Source of the DNA: CAZBBB01 sp964490005
Lineage (GTDB): Bacteria > Planctomycetota > B15-G4
Direction: 5' to 3'
Assembly: GCA_964490005.1 (NCBI GenBank)
Contig: CAZBBB010000113.1
Location: 1 to 9,715, forward strand
DNA: 9,715 bases
Shown: positions 1 through 6,033 of the stretch, one piece after another
Layout: each line of letters starts with the position of its first letter
Position numbering within the stretch: the stretch's first letter is position 1
Program-made: the position numbers and the translations under genes
The notes under the pieces: generated by a model
Databases searched by the model: none
What the model saw: the letters and a program-made list of their open reading frames with translations, nothing else
Told to the model about the DNA's origin: nothing

Positions 1-23
1 CGCGCGCGCGCGGCCGCGGCGGC

Positions 24-29
24 TAGACT
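24..29 (+). promoter_or_regulatory. Putative -10 box (TAGACT) for the enoyl-CoA hydratase gene
   Basis: TAGACT sits 55 bases before the GTG start at 85. It matches the TAnnnT core of a sigma70-type -10 and lies in the context GCGGCTA, which is repeated at the -10 candidate before the CBS gene. The matching -35 would fall in the CG-repeat at the window edge and cannot be seen. The call is an inference from motif and position. Confidence 0.4.
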
Positions 30-37
30 GCCGCGCC

Positions 38-54
38 CCGGCGCGCCGCGCCGG
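38..54 (+). promoter_or_regulatory. Perfect 8+8 bp palindrome in the 5' leader, operator-like
   Basis: Arms CCGGCGCG (38-45) and CGCGCCGG (47-54) are exact inverted repeats around one base. They start about where a transcript from the -10 box at 24-29 would begin. The site could be an operator for a dimeric repressor, which is common for acyl-CoA pathway genes. It could also be a 7-bp RNA hairpin, or chance in G+C-rich DNA. Confidence 0.35.
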
Positions 55-84
55 AACCCGCCGATCGCCGAGGAGCCCGCCGCC

Positions 85-870
85 GTGAAGCCGCTCGTCC
101 GCCTGCAACGCGAGGGCCATCTGGCCTGGCTCGTGATCGAACGCGCCGAGGTCATGAACGCGCTCTCGTACGACACTCTGGGCGAGCTGCGCGCGCACGT
201 CGACGCGCTGGCGGCCGACGCCTCGGCGCGCGTCGTGCTCGTGACGGGTGCGGGCGACAAGGCCTTCTGCGCGGGCGCCGACCTCAAGGAGCGCGCCGGC
301 TTCACCGAGGAGCAGACCGTCGCGTTCGTGACGCGCATCGGCGACACCTTCGCCGCGCTCGCGGCGCTGCCGCAGCCGACGGTGGCGGTGCTCAACGGCG
401 CGGCCTTCGGCGGGGGTCTCGAGCTGGCGCTGGCCTGCGACCTGCGGCTGGCGGCGGCCGGCGTCTCGATGGGCCTCACCGAGACCTCGCTGGCGATCAT
501 CCCCGGCGCGGGCGGCACGCAGCGCCTCCCGGCCGTCGTGGGCCTGGCCCGCGCCAAGGAGCTGATCCTGGCGTCGCGGCGCGTGGGCGCCGACGAGGCG
601 CTCGCGATGGGCCTGGTGAACGCGCTGTTCGAGCGCGCGAGCCTGCGCGCGCAGGCCGTCGAGTACGCCGGCCGGATCGCCGCCAACGGGCCGCTCGCCG
701 TCGCCGCCGCCAAGCAGGCCGTCGACCTGTCGGGCTCGGGCGCGCCGCTCGCCGAGCGCCTGCAGGCCGAGCGCGCGCTCTACCTGGAGCGCGTGCTGCC
801 GAGCCGCGACCGGCTCGAAGCGCTCGCCGCCTTCCGGGACAAGCGCCCGCCGAACTTCACCGGGCGCTGA
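85..870 (+). CDS. Enoyl-CoA hydratase/isomerase family protein, AUH/LiuC-like (probable methylglutaconyl-CoA hydratase)
   Basis: A 261-residue crotonase-fold enzyme of full family length, probably cytoplasmic. It would add water across the double bond of an enoyl-CoA. Visible motifs are the oxyanion-hole segment FCAGADLKER (61-70), NGAAFGGGLELALACD (104-119) and ETSLAIIPGAGGTQRLP (133-149). The two hydratase glutamates are present as E113 and E133, 20 residues apart as in rat mitochondrial enoyl-CoA hydratase (E144/E164), so hydratase activity is expected. The MGLTET block, AKELI and the C-terminal RDRLEALAAFRDKRPP match human AUH, the 3-methylglutaconyl-CoA hydratase of leucine breakdown, better than generic fatty-acid hydratases. 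The start is GTG, chosen for the GAGGAG ribosome site at 70-75, nine bases upstream. Substrate is inferred from remembered similarity; a general short-chain enoyl-CoA hydratase is the alternative. No other leucine-pathway gene is in the window. Confidence 0.9.
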   Translation: MKPLVRLQREGHLAWLVIERAEVMNALSYDTLGELRAHVDALAADASARVVLVTGAGDKAFCAGADLKERAGFTEEQTVAFVTRIGDTFAALAALPQPTVAVLNGAAFGGGLELALACDLRLAAAGVSMGLTETSLAIIPGAGGTQRLPAVVGLARAKELILASRRVGADEALAMGLVNALFERASLRAQAVEYAGRIAANGPLAVAAAKQAVDLSGSGAPLAERLQAERALYLERVLPSRDRLEALAAFRDKRPPNFTGR

Positions 871-880
871 CCGGCGCCCG
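861..880 (+). terminator. G+C hairpin over the stop codon, possible terminator
   Basis: The arms CGGGCGC (861-867) and GCGCCCG (874-880) form a perfect 7-bp stem with a 6-base loop that contains the TGA stop of the hydratase gene. No T-run follows, so it is not a classical intrinsic terminator. It may act as a 3' end stabiliser. Confidence 0.35.
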
Positions 881-895
881 CGCGCCCGGCCGCGC

Positions 896-923
896 TTGGG
901 GCCGGCCCGCAGGCGGCTATGAT
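896..923 (+). promoter_or_regulatory. Putative sigma70-type promoter for the CBS-domain gene
   Basis: The -10 candidate TATGAT (918-923, five of six to consensus) lies 16 bases after a weak -35 TTGGGG (896-901). It is placed between the hydratase and CBS genes, with an expected start near 930 and a leader of about 40 bases. The surrounding GCGGCTA matches the -10 context at 24-29. Confidence 0.45.
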
Positions 924-967
924 GCGCGCGGCCGTCGGCCCGCCTCGCGCGCCCGCGGCCGACTCCC

Positions 968-1723
968 ATGCTCGTCTCCAGATTCATGACGCGGAGGCCG
1001 GTGACGGTCGAGCCGCAGACCCGGCTGGCCGACGCCGTGGCGCTCATGGAGAAGCACGGCTTCCGGCAGTTGCCGGTCGTGTCCGGGCCCGACGTGGTGG
1101 GGCTGCTCGCCGACCGCGACGTGCTGGCCGGCGCCGCGGGGACGGCCGAGCGCGTCGAGCAGCTCATGCGGCCGCCCGTGACCTGCTCGGCCGACGAGCG
1201 CGGCGCGCTCGCCGCGCAGCGCATGGTCGAGCACCGCATCGGCGCCCTGCCCGTGCTGCAGGACGGCAAGCTCGTGGGCATCGTGAGCGAGACCAACCTC
1301 GTCTCGGCCTTCCGCGATCTGTGCCGCGACCCGGGCCACGCCGCCGAGCTCGACCGCGCCGTCGAGGAGGTCATGCACCCGGCCGACATCACCTGCGCCC
1401 CGGGCGATGCGCCGGCCGAGGTGCTCGCGCGCTGCACCGACTGGCGCGTGCGCCACGTGCCGGTGCTCGTCGACGAGGAACTCGTCGGCCTGCTCTCCGA
1501 GCGCGAGCTGCGCCTGGCGCTGCACCGCGGCGAGGCGCCCGGGCGCGTCGAGGCGCTCATGACGCGCGGGGCCCCGACCTGCGAGCCGCTGTCCTCGCTG
1601 GCCGAGGCCGCCGCGGCGATGCTCGACGGGCGCGTCTCGACGCTGCCCGTGCTGCTGCAGGGCGTGCTGCTCGGCACGGTCACGCGCGCCGACGTCGTGC
1701 AGCAGTACGGCTCGGTCGCCTGA
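968..1723 (+). CDS. Protein with four CBS domains (two Bateman modules)
   Basis: A 251-residue soluble protein made almost entirely of CBS domains, at about residues 3-53, 63-115, 132-185 and 194-247. Each repeats the pattern VxxxMxxxPxTxxPxxxLxxAxxxMxxxxxxxLPVxxxxxLVGxxxxxDL. CBS pairs bind adenosine nucleotides (AMP, ATP, SAM) or related ligands and act as energy sensors. The fourth domain keeps the ligand-type T-R-A-D (TVTRADV, about 237-243) and the first keeps LADRDV, while the second ends SETNL without the aspartate, so the sites are probably not equivalent. No catalytic or DNA-binding domain is fused to it, so it probably works through a partner. The ATG at 968 has no clear Shine-Dalgarno sequence; it is chosen because CBS1 begins directly after it. 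The gene for a beta-CASP nuclease starts 55 bases downstream on the same strand. The ligand cannot be told from sequence. Confidence 0.9.
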   Translation: MLVSRFMTRRPVTVEPQTRLADAVALMEKHGFRQLPVVSGPDVVGLLADRDVLAGAAGTAERVEQLMRPPVTCSADERGALAAQRMVEHRIGALPVLQDGKLVGIVSETNLVSAFRDLCRDPGHAAELDRAVEEVMHPADITCAPGDAPAEVLARCTDWRVRHVPVLVDEELVGLLSERELRLALHRGEAPGRVEALMTRGAPTCEPLSSLAEAAAAMLDGRVSTLPVLLQGVLLGTVTRADVVQQYGSVA

Positions 1724-1731
1724 GCGGGCCC

Positions 1732-1755
1732 CGCCCGCGCTTCTCCGCGCGGGCG
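1732..1755 (+). terminator. Perfect 9-bp G+C hairpin between the CBS and beta-CASP genes
   Basis: Arms CGCCCGCGC (1732-1740) and GCGCGGGCG (1747-1755) pair perfectly around the loop TTCTCC, starting nine bases after the CBS stop codon. No T-run follows. It may terminate or attenuate the CBS transcript, or separate the stability of two parts of one operon mRNA. Confidence 0.5.
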
Positions 1756-1778
1756 ACACAGGCGAAGATCGGCGCGCG

Positions 1779-3185
1779 ATGCGGATCGAGTTCCACGGCG
1801 CGGCGGGGGAGGTCACGGGCAGCGGCCATCTGCTCGTCACGGAGCGGGCGCGCGTGCTGCTCGACTGGGGCCTGTTCCAGGGCGGGCGGCAGGCCGAGCG
1901 CGGCAACCGCCGGCCGCCCGCCTTCGACGTGCGTGCGCTCGACGCCGTCGTCCTGAGCCACGCGCACATCGACCACTGCGGCCGGCTGCCGCTGCTCGCG
2001 CAGCGGGGCCTGCGCGCGCCGATCTGGTGCACGCCCGCCACGCGCGACCTGTGCGGGATCATGCTGCCCGACGCGGCGCACGTCATGGAGCACGACAGCG
2101 GGCGGCGCACGCGGCACCGTTCGCGGCGCGGACGCCCGCCGGCGCAGGGGCGGCCCGTGCGACCGCTCTACGACCAGGACGACGTGGCCGCCGCGCTGCA
2201 GCTCATGCGCACGCTGCCCTGCGGCCGCGCACGGACGATCGCGCCGGGCGTCGAGCTGCGCTTCCACGACGCGGGCCACATCCTGGGCTCGGCCATCTGC
2301 GAACTCGAGGTCGAGGAGCGCGGCCGGCACCTGCGCCTGGTGTTCTCGGGCGACCTCGGCAACGCGCCCGTGCCGCTCATGCGCGAACCGGCGCGGCTGG
2401 CGCGCGCCGACGTGCTGCTGCTCGAATCGACCTACGGCGACCGCGAGCACCGCTCGCTGGCCGAGTCGCTCGACGAGTTCCGCGGCATCCTGCTCGACGC
2501 GCTGCAGCGCGGCGGCAAGGTGCTCGTGCCGGCCTTCGCGGTCGGCCGCACGCAGCTGTTGATCTACCAGCTCGGCGAGCTGTTCCGCGACGGCCTGCTC
2601 GACGGGCTGCCCGTGTTCGTCGACAGCCCGATGGCGGTCTCGGTGACCGACCTGTACCGGCGCCACCGCGAGGAGTTCGACGACGAGGCCTGGCGGCTCA
2701 TCGAGAGCGGCGAAGCGCCGCTGGACTTCCCGAGCCTGCGCCTGACGCGCTCGGTGGACGAGTCGCGGGCGCTCAACGAGCGGCGCGGCCCGGCCGTGAT
2801 CATCTCGGCCTCCGGCATGTGCACCGGCGGCCGCATCCTGCACCACCTCGCGCACCATGCCGGCCGGCCCGACACGCACGTCGTGATCACGGGTTTCCAG
2901 GCGGCCGGCACGCCCGGGCGCGCGCTCGTCGACGGCGCGCGCTCGTTGCGACTGATGGGCGGCGAGCTCGCCGTGCGCGCGCAGGTCCACACGATCGGCG
3001 GCTTCTCGGCCCACGCCGACCGCCGGCAGCTCGTCGACTGGGTCGAGCCGCTGCGCGACAGCCACCCGCAGGTCTTTCTCGTGCACGGCGAAGACCGGGC
3101 CCGGCAGGGCCTCGCGGCCGCGCTCGCCGAGCGCCACACGCTGCGCGCGCTCCTGCCGCGGGGCGGACAGGCCTTCGAGCTCTGA
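1779..3185 (+). CDS. Beta-CASP metallo-beta-lactamase-fold RNase (bacterial CPSF73/TTHA0252-like)
   Basis: A 468-residue protein of normal length for bacterial CPSF-like nucleases, which cut or trim RNA with two zinc ions. The metallo-beta-lactamase motifs are in order: D29 in LLDWGLFQGG; HAHIDH at 61-66; H167 in DAGHILGSA; and D192 in FSGDLGN. The beta-CASP part follows: motif A at E216 (LLLESTYGDR), PAFAVGRTQ (251-259), SASGMCTGGRILHHL (343-357), GFQAAGTPGRAL (372-383) and motif C at H412 (GGFSAHADR). Residues ~105-128 form an Arg-rich insert that may contact RNA. All metal ligands look present, so the enzyme should be active. The start at 1779 has only a weak GAAG upstream. It follows the CBS gene by 55 bases across a strong hairpin and converges with the FG-GAP gene 39 bases downstream. 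Such proteins are often annotated only as MBL-fold hydrolases; RNA as substrate is family knowledge, and the specific target is unknown. Confidence 0.92.
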   Translation: MRIEFHGAAGEVTGSGHLLVTERARVLLDWGLFQGGRQAERGNRRPPAFDVRALDAVVLSHAHIDHCGRLPLLAQRGLRAPIWCTPATRDLCGIMLPDAAHVMEHDSGRRTRHRSRRGRPPAQGRPVRPLYDQDDVAAALQLMRTLPCGRARTIAPGVELRFHDAGHILGSAICELEVEERGRHLRLVFSGDLGNAPVPLMREPARLARADVLLLESTYGDREHRSLAESLDEFRGILLDALQRGGKVLVPAFAVGRTQLLIYQLGELFRDGLLDGLPVFVDSPMAVSVTDLYRRHREEFDDEAWRLIESGEAPLDFPSLRLTRSVDESRALNERRGPAVIISASGMCTGGRILHHLAHHAGRPDTHVVITGFQAAGTPGRALVDGARSLRLMGGELAVRAQVHTIGGFSAHADRRQLVDWVEPLRDSHPQVFLVHGEDRARQGLAAALAERHTLRALLPRGGQAFEL

Positions 3186-3199
3186 GGGCGGGTGGATGA

Positions 3200-3224
3200 G
3201 CGCCTCGGGCGTCCCCTCGGGCGC
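3200..3224. terminator. Weak convergent hairpin and short direct repeat between converging genes
   Basis: The 39-base gap between the two converging stop codons holds a 5-bp stem GCGCC/GGCGC (3200-3204 and 3220-3224). It also has two copies of CCTCGGGCG (3203-3211 and 3215-3223). It could end transcription from both sides, but there is no T-run and support is weak. Confidence 0.22.
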
Positions 3225-4928
3225 CTACGGAGTGAGCGCGACCGTCGTACTGCTGCTCCCCGCACCGGGCCTGCCGTCCGGCAGGGCCGTGATGACCGCC
3301 ACGGTGACCGATTGGCCCACGAGCGACGGGACACCGCCGGCGGGAAAACTGAGCGAGAAGGAGGCCTGCCCGTTCGCATCGAGAACGCCAAGGAAGCCCG
3401 GCAGCGCCGGCGTACCGATCAGCGACAGGCCGATGTGCGTGAGCGGGTCGACATTCAGCGGCAGCCAGCTGCCGGGCCCCGCCACGACGCCGGGCCACCT
3501 GCCCGAGGCGCCCAGCGCCGCCAGATACACATGCCCCGCGCTGTCCTGTGCCAGATCCAGCGACCAGCTGGTCGTGCCGCCGACGCCGAGCGAGATCACC
3601 GGCGCGTCGACCTGCAGCGTCTGCAGGTCGTAGAGCGCGATCTCGCCCACGCCGTTGCCGTGAGATACATGGACGAGCAACTCGTCCAAGCCGTCGCCGT
3701 CGATATCCGCGGAGGCCAGTTCGTTGCCGAAACCCTGCGCGATGAACAGGCCGAAGTCGCCCAGCGTCTGCACCGTCCGCCAGTCCGGGCCGTAGAACAC
3801 CTGCACGCGGTTCTCGTTCTGGATCAGCGACGGCTGCGTGATGATCACGTCGAGGCTGCCGTCGCCGTTCAGATCCTGGACGACCGTGTCGCGGCCGAAG
3901 TTGTCGCCGCCATCGCAGTCGGCGGGCACAGGCGAGAACACGTGAGTCGCACCCTCGTAGGTCGGCCCCGCGAGCAGGAAGACCGCGCCGTCGCAGTCGA
4001 GCCCGTCGTTGATGACCGTTGCGTAGGCCGTGACAAGCAGGTCCTGGACGCCGTCACCCGTCAGGTCGCCGACGAACACGATGTCTCCGAATCGCCCAGT
4101 GCCTGGCTGCGTCGGCGCGAGGGTCAACGCGTGCTCAAGCGACGGGCCGGCGAACACGTAGTTTCTGCCCTGCAGGATCAGGCAGCAGACGAAGTGGTTT
4201 TCGGCGCCCACCATGAGGTCGACGACCTCGTCGTCGTCCATGAGGACTGCATCCAGCGACGACCCGAACCACGCGTTCGCGATCGGCTCGGGGCTCAGAA
4301 GGGTGCGGGGTGTGGCGAGGTCCGTCGCGTCGCGGAACACGACCTTGCCGCTGGCGACGGGATGGCCGTGCACCTCCGCCAGCTTCGCACCGACGAAGAC
4401 ATCGGCCAGGCCGTCACCCGTCGTGTCCGCCAGCAGCACGCTGCCGCCGTAGCGCGCGCCCGGCTGCGGCGCCGGGTCGTCGAGGACGATGCCAACCTGG
4501 AAGTCGGGCCCGAAGAACAGGTGCGCACGGCCCACCTCGTCCCATGAACCGAGCATCCAGAAGGGCGACCCGACCAGGATGTCGAGCGCCCCGTCGCCGT
4601 TCACGTCGCCGAGCGAAACGCCCCCCGTGCCGAATTGCTCGTCCCAGCCGGGGTCGGCAGGCTGGAAGCTGATGGTCGGCGAGAAGGTCGGCCCGAACAG
4701 CACCCACGCGCGTCCGGCGTTGGGAAGTCCCGGCAGATCGAAGGAAGGCTGCGTGGCGACGAGATCATCGAAGCCGTCGCCATTGAAGTCGGCCACCGCC
4801 ATGCGGTCGGCGAAGACCGACGCGCCCTGCTGTGCCGGCGAAGCGTGCCAACTCTGCTGCAACGGCGACTGCGCGGCGGCCGATCCGAGCAACAGGCCTG
4901 CCACGAGCGCAGTCGGCGGAAGAGTCAC
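3225..4928 (-). CDS. Secreted FG-GAP/VCBS repeat protein with planctomycete-type C-terminal domain
   Basis: A 567-residue exported protein. Residues 1-19 are a signal peptide with a hydrophobic core (ALVAGLLLGSAAA) and an AAA-Q cleavage-like site. Seven repeats follow, six with the calcium-binding DxxGDG loop, at about 47, 108, 168, 288, 352 and 408. The unit near 231 (DDDEVVDLMVG) is degenerate and lacks the glycines. Seven such repeats fit a seven-bladed beta-propeller. Residues ~440-567 form a beta-rich tail (ISLGVGGTTSWSLDL...LNVDPLTHIG...GFLGVLDANGQASFSL) shared by many secreted planctomycete proteins of unknown role. The GTG start overlaps the stop of the upstream gene as GTGA, and GGGAG (4935-4939) lies six bases before it, so translational coupling is likely. 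Proteins of this type are thought to sit at the cell surface or be released; ligand and function are unknown. Base composition looks less G+C-rich than its neighbours. Confidence 0.88.
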   Translation of the reverse strand: MTLPPTALVAGLLLGSAAAQSPLQQSWHASPAQQGASVFADRMAVADFNGDGFDDLVATQPSFDLPGLPNAGRAWVLFGPTFSPTISFQPADPGWDEQFGTGGVSLGDVNGDGALDILVGSPFWMLGSWDEVGRAHLFFGPDFQVGIVLDDPAPQPGARYGGSVLLADTTGDGLADVFVGAKLAEVHGHPVASGKVVFRDATDLATPRTLLSPEPIANAWFGSSLDAVLMDDDEVVDLMVGAENHFVCCLILQGRNYVFAGPSLEHALTLAPTQPGTGRFGDIVFVGDLTGDGVQDLLVTAYATVINDGLDCDGAVFLLAGPTYEGATHVFSPVPADCDGGDNFGRDTVVQDLNGDGSLDVIITQPSLIQNENRVQVFYGPDWRTVQTLGDFGLFIAQGFGNELASADIDGDGLDELLVHVSHGNGVGEIALYDLQTLQVDAPVISLGVGGTTSWSLDLAQDSAGHVYLAALGASGRWPGVVAGPGSWLPLNVDPLTHIGLSLIGTPALPGFLGVLDANGQASFSLSFPAGGVPSLVGQSVTVAVITALPDGRPGAGSSSTTVALTP

Positions 4929-5686
4929 GGCGCGCTCCCGCAGTCGGGCGGCAAGCCTGCCGGCGCGGACGACGTCTCACCGAAGTCGATCTGTCCCGAA
5001 GGGTCGTCCGCGCGAATCGAATCGATCCGACCGAACGGAGTGATCGCGCCCCACTGTGGACCGGGCGGACTCGCGGGAACGATGGGCGCGCCCGTGAACG
5101 GATGGATCGCAAAGACGTTTCTGTCCGGGTGCGTGACGGAAGGCACCGTGCCGACGAGCAGGTGGCCAAGCGCATTGGCGCCCTGATTGTCGCGAACCCA
5201 CCAATTGCCGACCGCGGACACAGGGCTGAGAACCGTGCTGCGATGAAACACGCAGACGCGGAAGGGGTCGAATGAAGGGGACTCGGGTGGGGCCGGTACG
5301 GGGTTCTTCTCCCACGGCGCGAAGTCGAGGCAGAAGTTGTTGCGTCCGTGCTCACTGGCCGTGCCGAGGTCCAGCACCGACGAGGGGTTGGAGTTCGACC
5401 AGAGCACTCCGTAGGCGTTGTCACGAAAGTCGCAGTTCCGCAGGACGACCGTGAGCGAAAGCGGGTCGAACGAGCGATCGGCAACGGCGGCGGTCGAGGC
5501 CGAGGCCGGCAGCCATGGGAAACTGTCGAGGAACTTGCAGTCCGTCGCGAACACGCTGATCGTGCCGCCGTTGCCCACGATCTCCAGACCGTTCTCGTTG
5601 CCCCCGAACGGAGCCGTGGGCGCGATCGGTGTGGTCGAGAACTGCACGTGGATCGCGACGATGTCCGGTGTCTGCGATTCCTGCAA
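4925..5686 (-). CDS. Beta-helix-like secreted protein, main part (5' end in another frame)
   Basis: This open frame carries the bulk of a protein of unknown function. Read from the first possible start it gives 253 residues (TTG at 5686), but the same frame stays open upstream to about 5830. That adds a conserved-looking N-terminal stretch (TVHVNAETGDDANAGSQGAP, then FRRLNLALQEARDSL). Such a beginning is typical of secreted parallel beta-helix or DUF1565-like proteins, where HVNxxxGDDAxxGxxxxPF starts the helix. Later segments (LEIVGNGGTISVFATDCKFLD, LTVVLRNCDFRDNAYGVLWSN) look like beta-helix rungs listing short turns. The signal peptide lies one frame away (see 5760-5885). Its stop overlaps the start of the FG-GAP gene by four bases. 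With the frameshift repaired the protein would be 319 residues. The fold is inferred from pattern only; no enzyme motif is recognised. Confidence 0.7.
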   Translation of the reverse strand: MQESQTPDIVAIHVQFSTTPIAPTAPFGGNENGLEIVGNGGTISVFATDCKFLDSFPWLPASASTAAVADRSFDPLSLTVVLRNCDFRDNAYGVLWSNSNPSSVLDLGTASEHGRNNFCLDFAPWEKNPVPAPPESPSFDPFRVCVFHRSTVLSPVSAVGNWWVRDNQGANALGHLLVGTVPSVTHPDRNVFAIHPFTGAPIVPASPPGPQWGAITPFGRIDSIRADDPSGQIDFGETSSAPAGLPPDCGSAP

Positions 5687-5759
5687 TGAGTCCCGGGCTT
5701 CTTGCAGGGCGAGGTTGAGCCTCCTGAACGGTGCGCCCTGCGATCCGGCGTTGGCGTCG

Positions 5760-5885
5760 TCACCTGTCTCCGCGTTGACGTGAACGGTCCGCGACTGGCA
5801 CGCGAGCAGGGCGGGAGAAGGCGAGCAAGGTCAAGAGAGTCCCGATGGCGAGCGCGACGCGATCGTCCGGTCGGCGGGTCTCCAT
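5760..5885 (-). pseudogene. Frameshifted N-terminus (signal peptide) of the beta-helix-like protein
   Basis: From an ATG at 5885 this frame reads METRRPDDRVALAIGTLLTL and then LAFS, a normal n-region and hydrophobic core, then turns into non-sense (RPARVPVADRS) and stops at 5760. The next frame takes over with ALLACQSRTVHVN, which continues the secretion signal and leads into the body of the protein. Dropping one base from the C-rich stretch TCTCCCGCCC (minus strand, 5818-5809) joins the two as LLAFSALLACQS, a lipobox-like L-L-A-C. The repaired length is a whole number of codons, 319 plus stop. The cause may be a true mutation, a sequencing error in the C-runs or, less likely, programmed shifting. 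An ATG at 5963 in the same frame is also possible, but it puts 26 extra residues before the signal peptide. Confidence 0.65.
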
Positions 5886-5944
5886 GGCCCTCGGCGGTGC
5901 TCCGAGAGATGCTCCGGCCGCGCCTGCGCGCGTCCGCGCAGCCG

Positions 5945-5973
5945 AGTCTCGACCCGTTTCCAAGAACCGTCAA
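5945..5973 (-). promoter_or_regulatory. Putative promoter of the secretion cassette
   Basis: On the minus strand, TTGACG (5973-5968, five of six to the -35 consensus) is followed after 17 bases by GAGACT (5950-5945), a poor -10 that resembles TAGACT at 24-29. A start near 5938 would give a leader of about 50 bases before the ATG at 5885. Confidence 0.4.
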
Positions 5974-6007
5974 GGTCGTGAGGCTCGGAGGTCGCGCCTC
6001 GACCAAG

Positions 6008-6030
6008 CCGGCCCCTTTCGGGGTCAGGCA
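6008..6030 (-). terminator. Short CCCC-GAAA-GGGG hairpin after the phosphofructokinase gene
   Basis: Just past the TAG stop (6034) the minus strand reads TGCCTGACCCC, then GAAA, then GGGGCCGGC. This gives a 4-bp stem closed by a stable GAAA tetraloop, with three further outer pairs (GCC/GGC) across a small internal loop. No T-run follows. It may be a weak terminator; the phrase GTGCCTGACCCC also recurs in dispersed repeats of other genomes, but only one full copy is seen here. Confidence 0.35.
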
Positions 6031-6033
6031 CGC

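Noticed and set aside
1..22. CG dinucleotide run at the window start as a Z-DNA or recombination site
   Set aside because: Only about six CG units in DNA that is CG-rich throughout, and it is cut by the window edge.
85..870. RNA-binding moonlighting of the AUH-like protein together with the nearby RNase
   Set aside because: Human AUH binds RNA through a lysine-rich helix near its N-terminus. The matching stretch here (NALSYDTLGELRAHVDAL) has no lysines, so sequence gives no support.
1680..3137. 485-codon minus-strand frame opposite the beta-CASP gene, and the plus-strand frame at 2027-3199
   Set aside because: Both are repetitive, motif-free translations over a gene with all metal-binding motifs in order.
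3192..4547. 451-codon plus-strand frame opposite the FG-GAP gene
   Set aside because: Rich in Arg/Asp/Val/His without motifs; it is antisense to repeated DxNGDG codons, which create such periodic patterns.
4765..6006. 413-codon minus-strand frame spanning the beta-helix gene
   Set aside because: Ser/Arg/Thr/Pro-rich translation without motif; the neighbouring frame on the same strand gives the signal peptide and the beta-helix-like protein.
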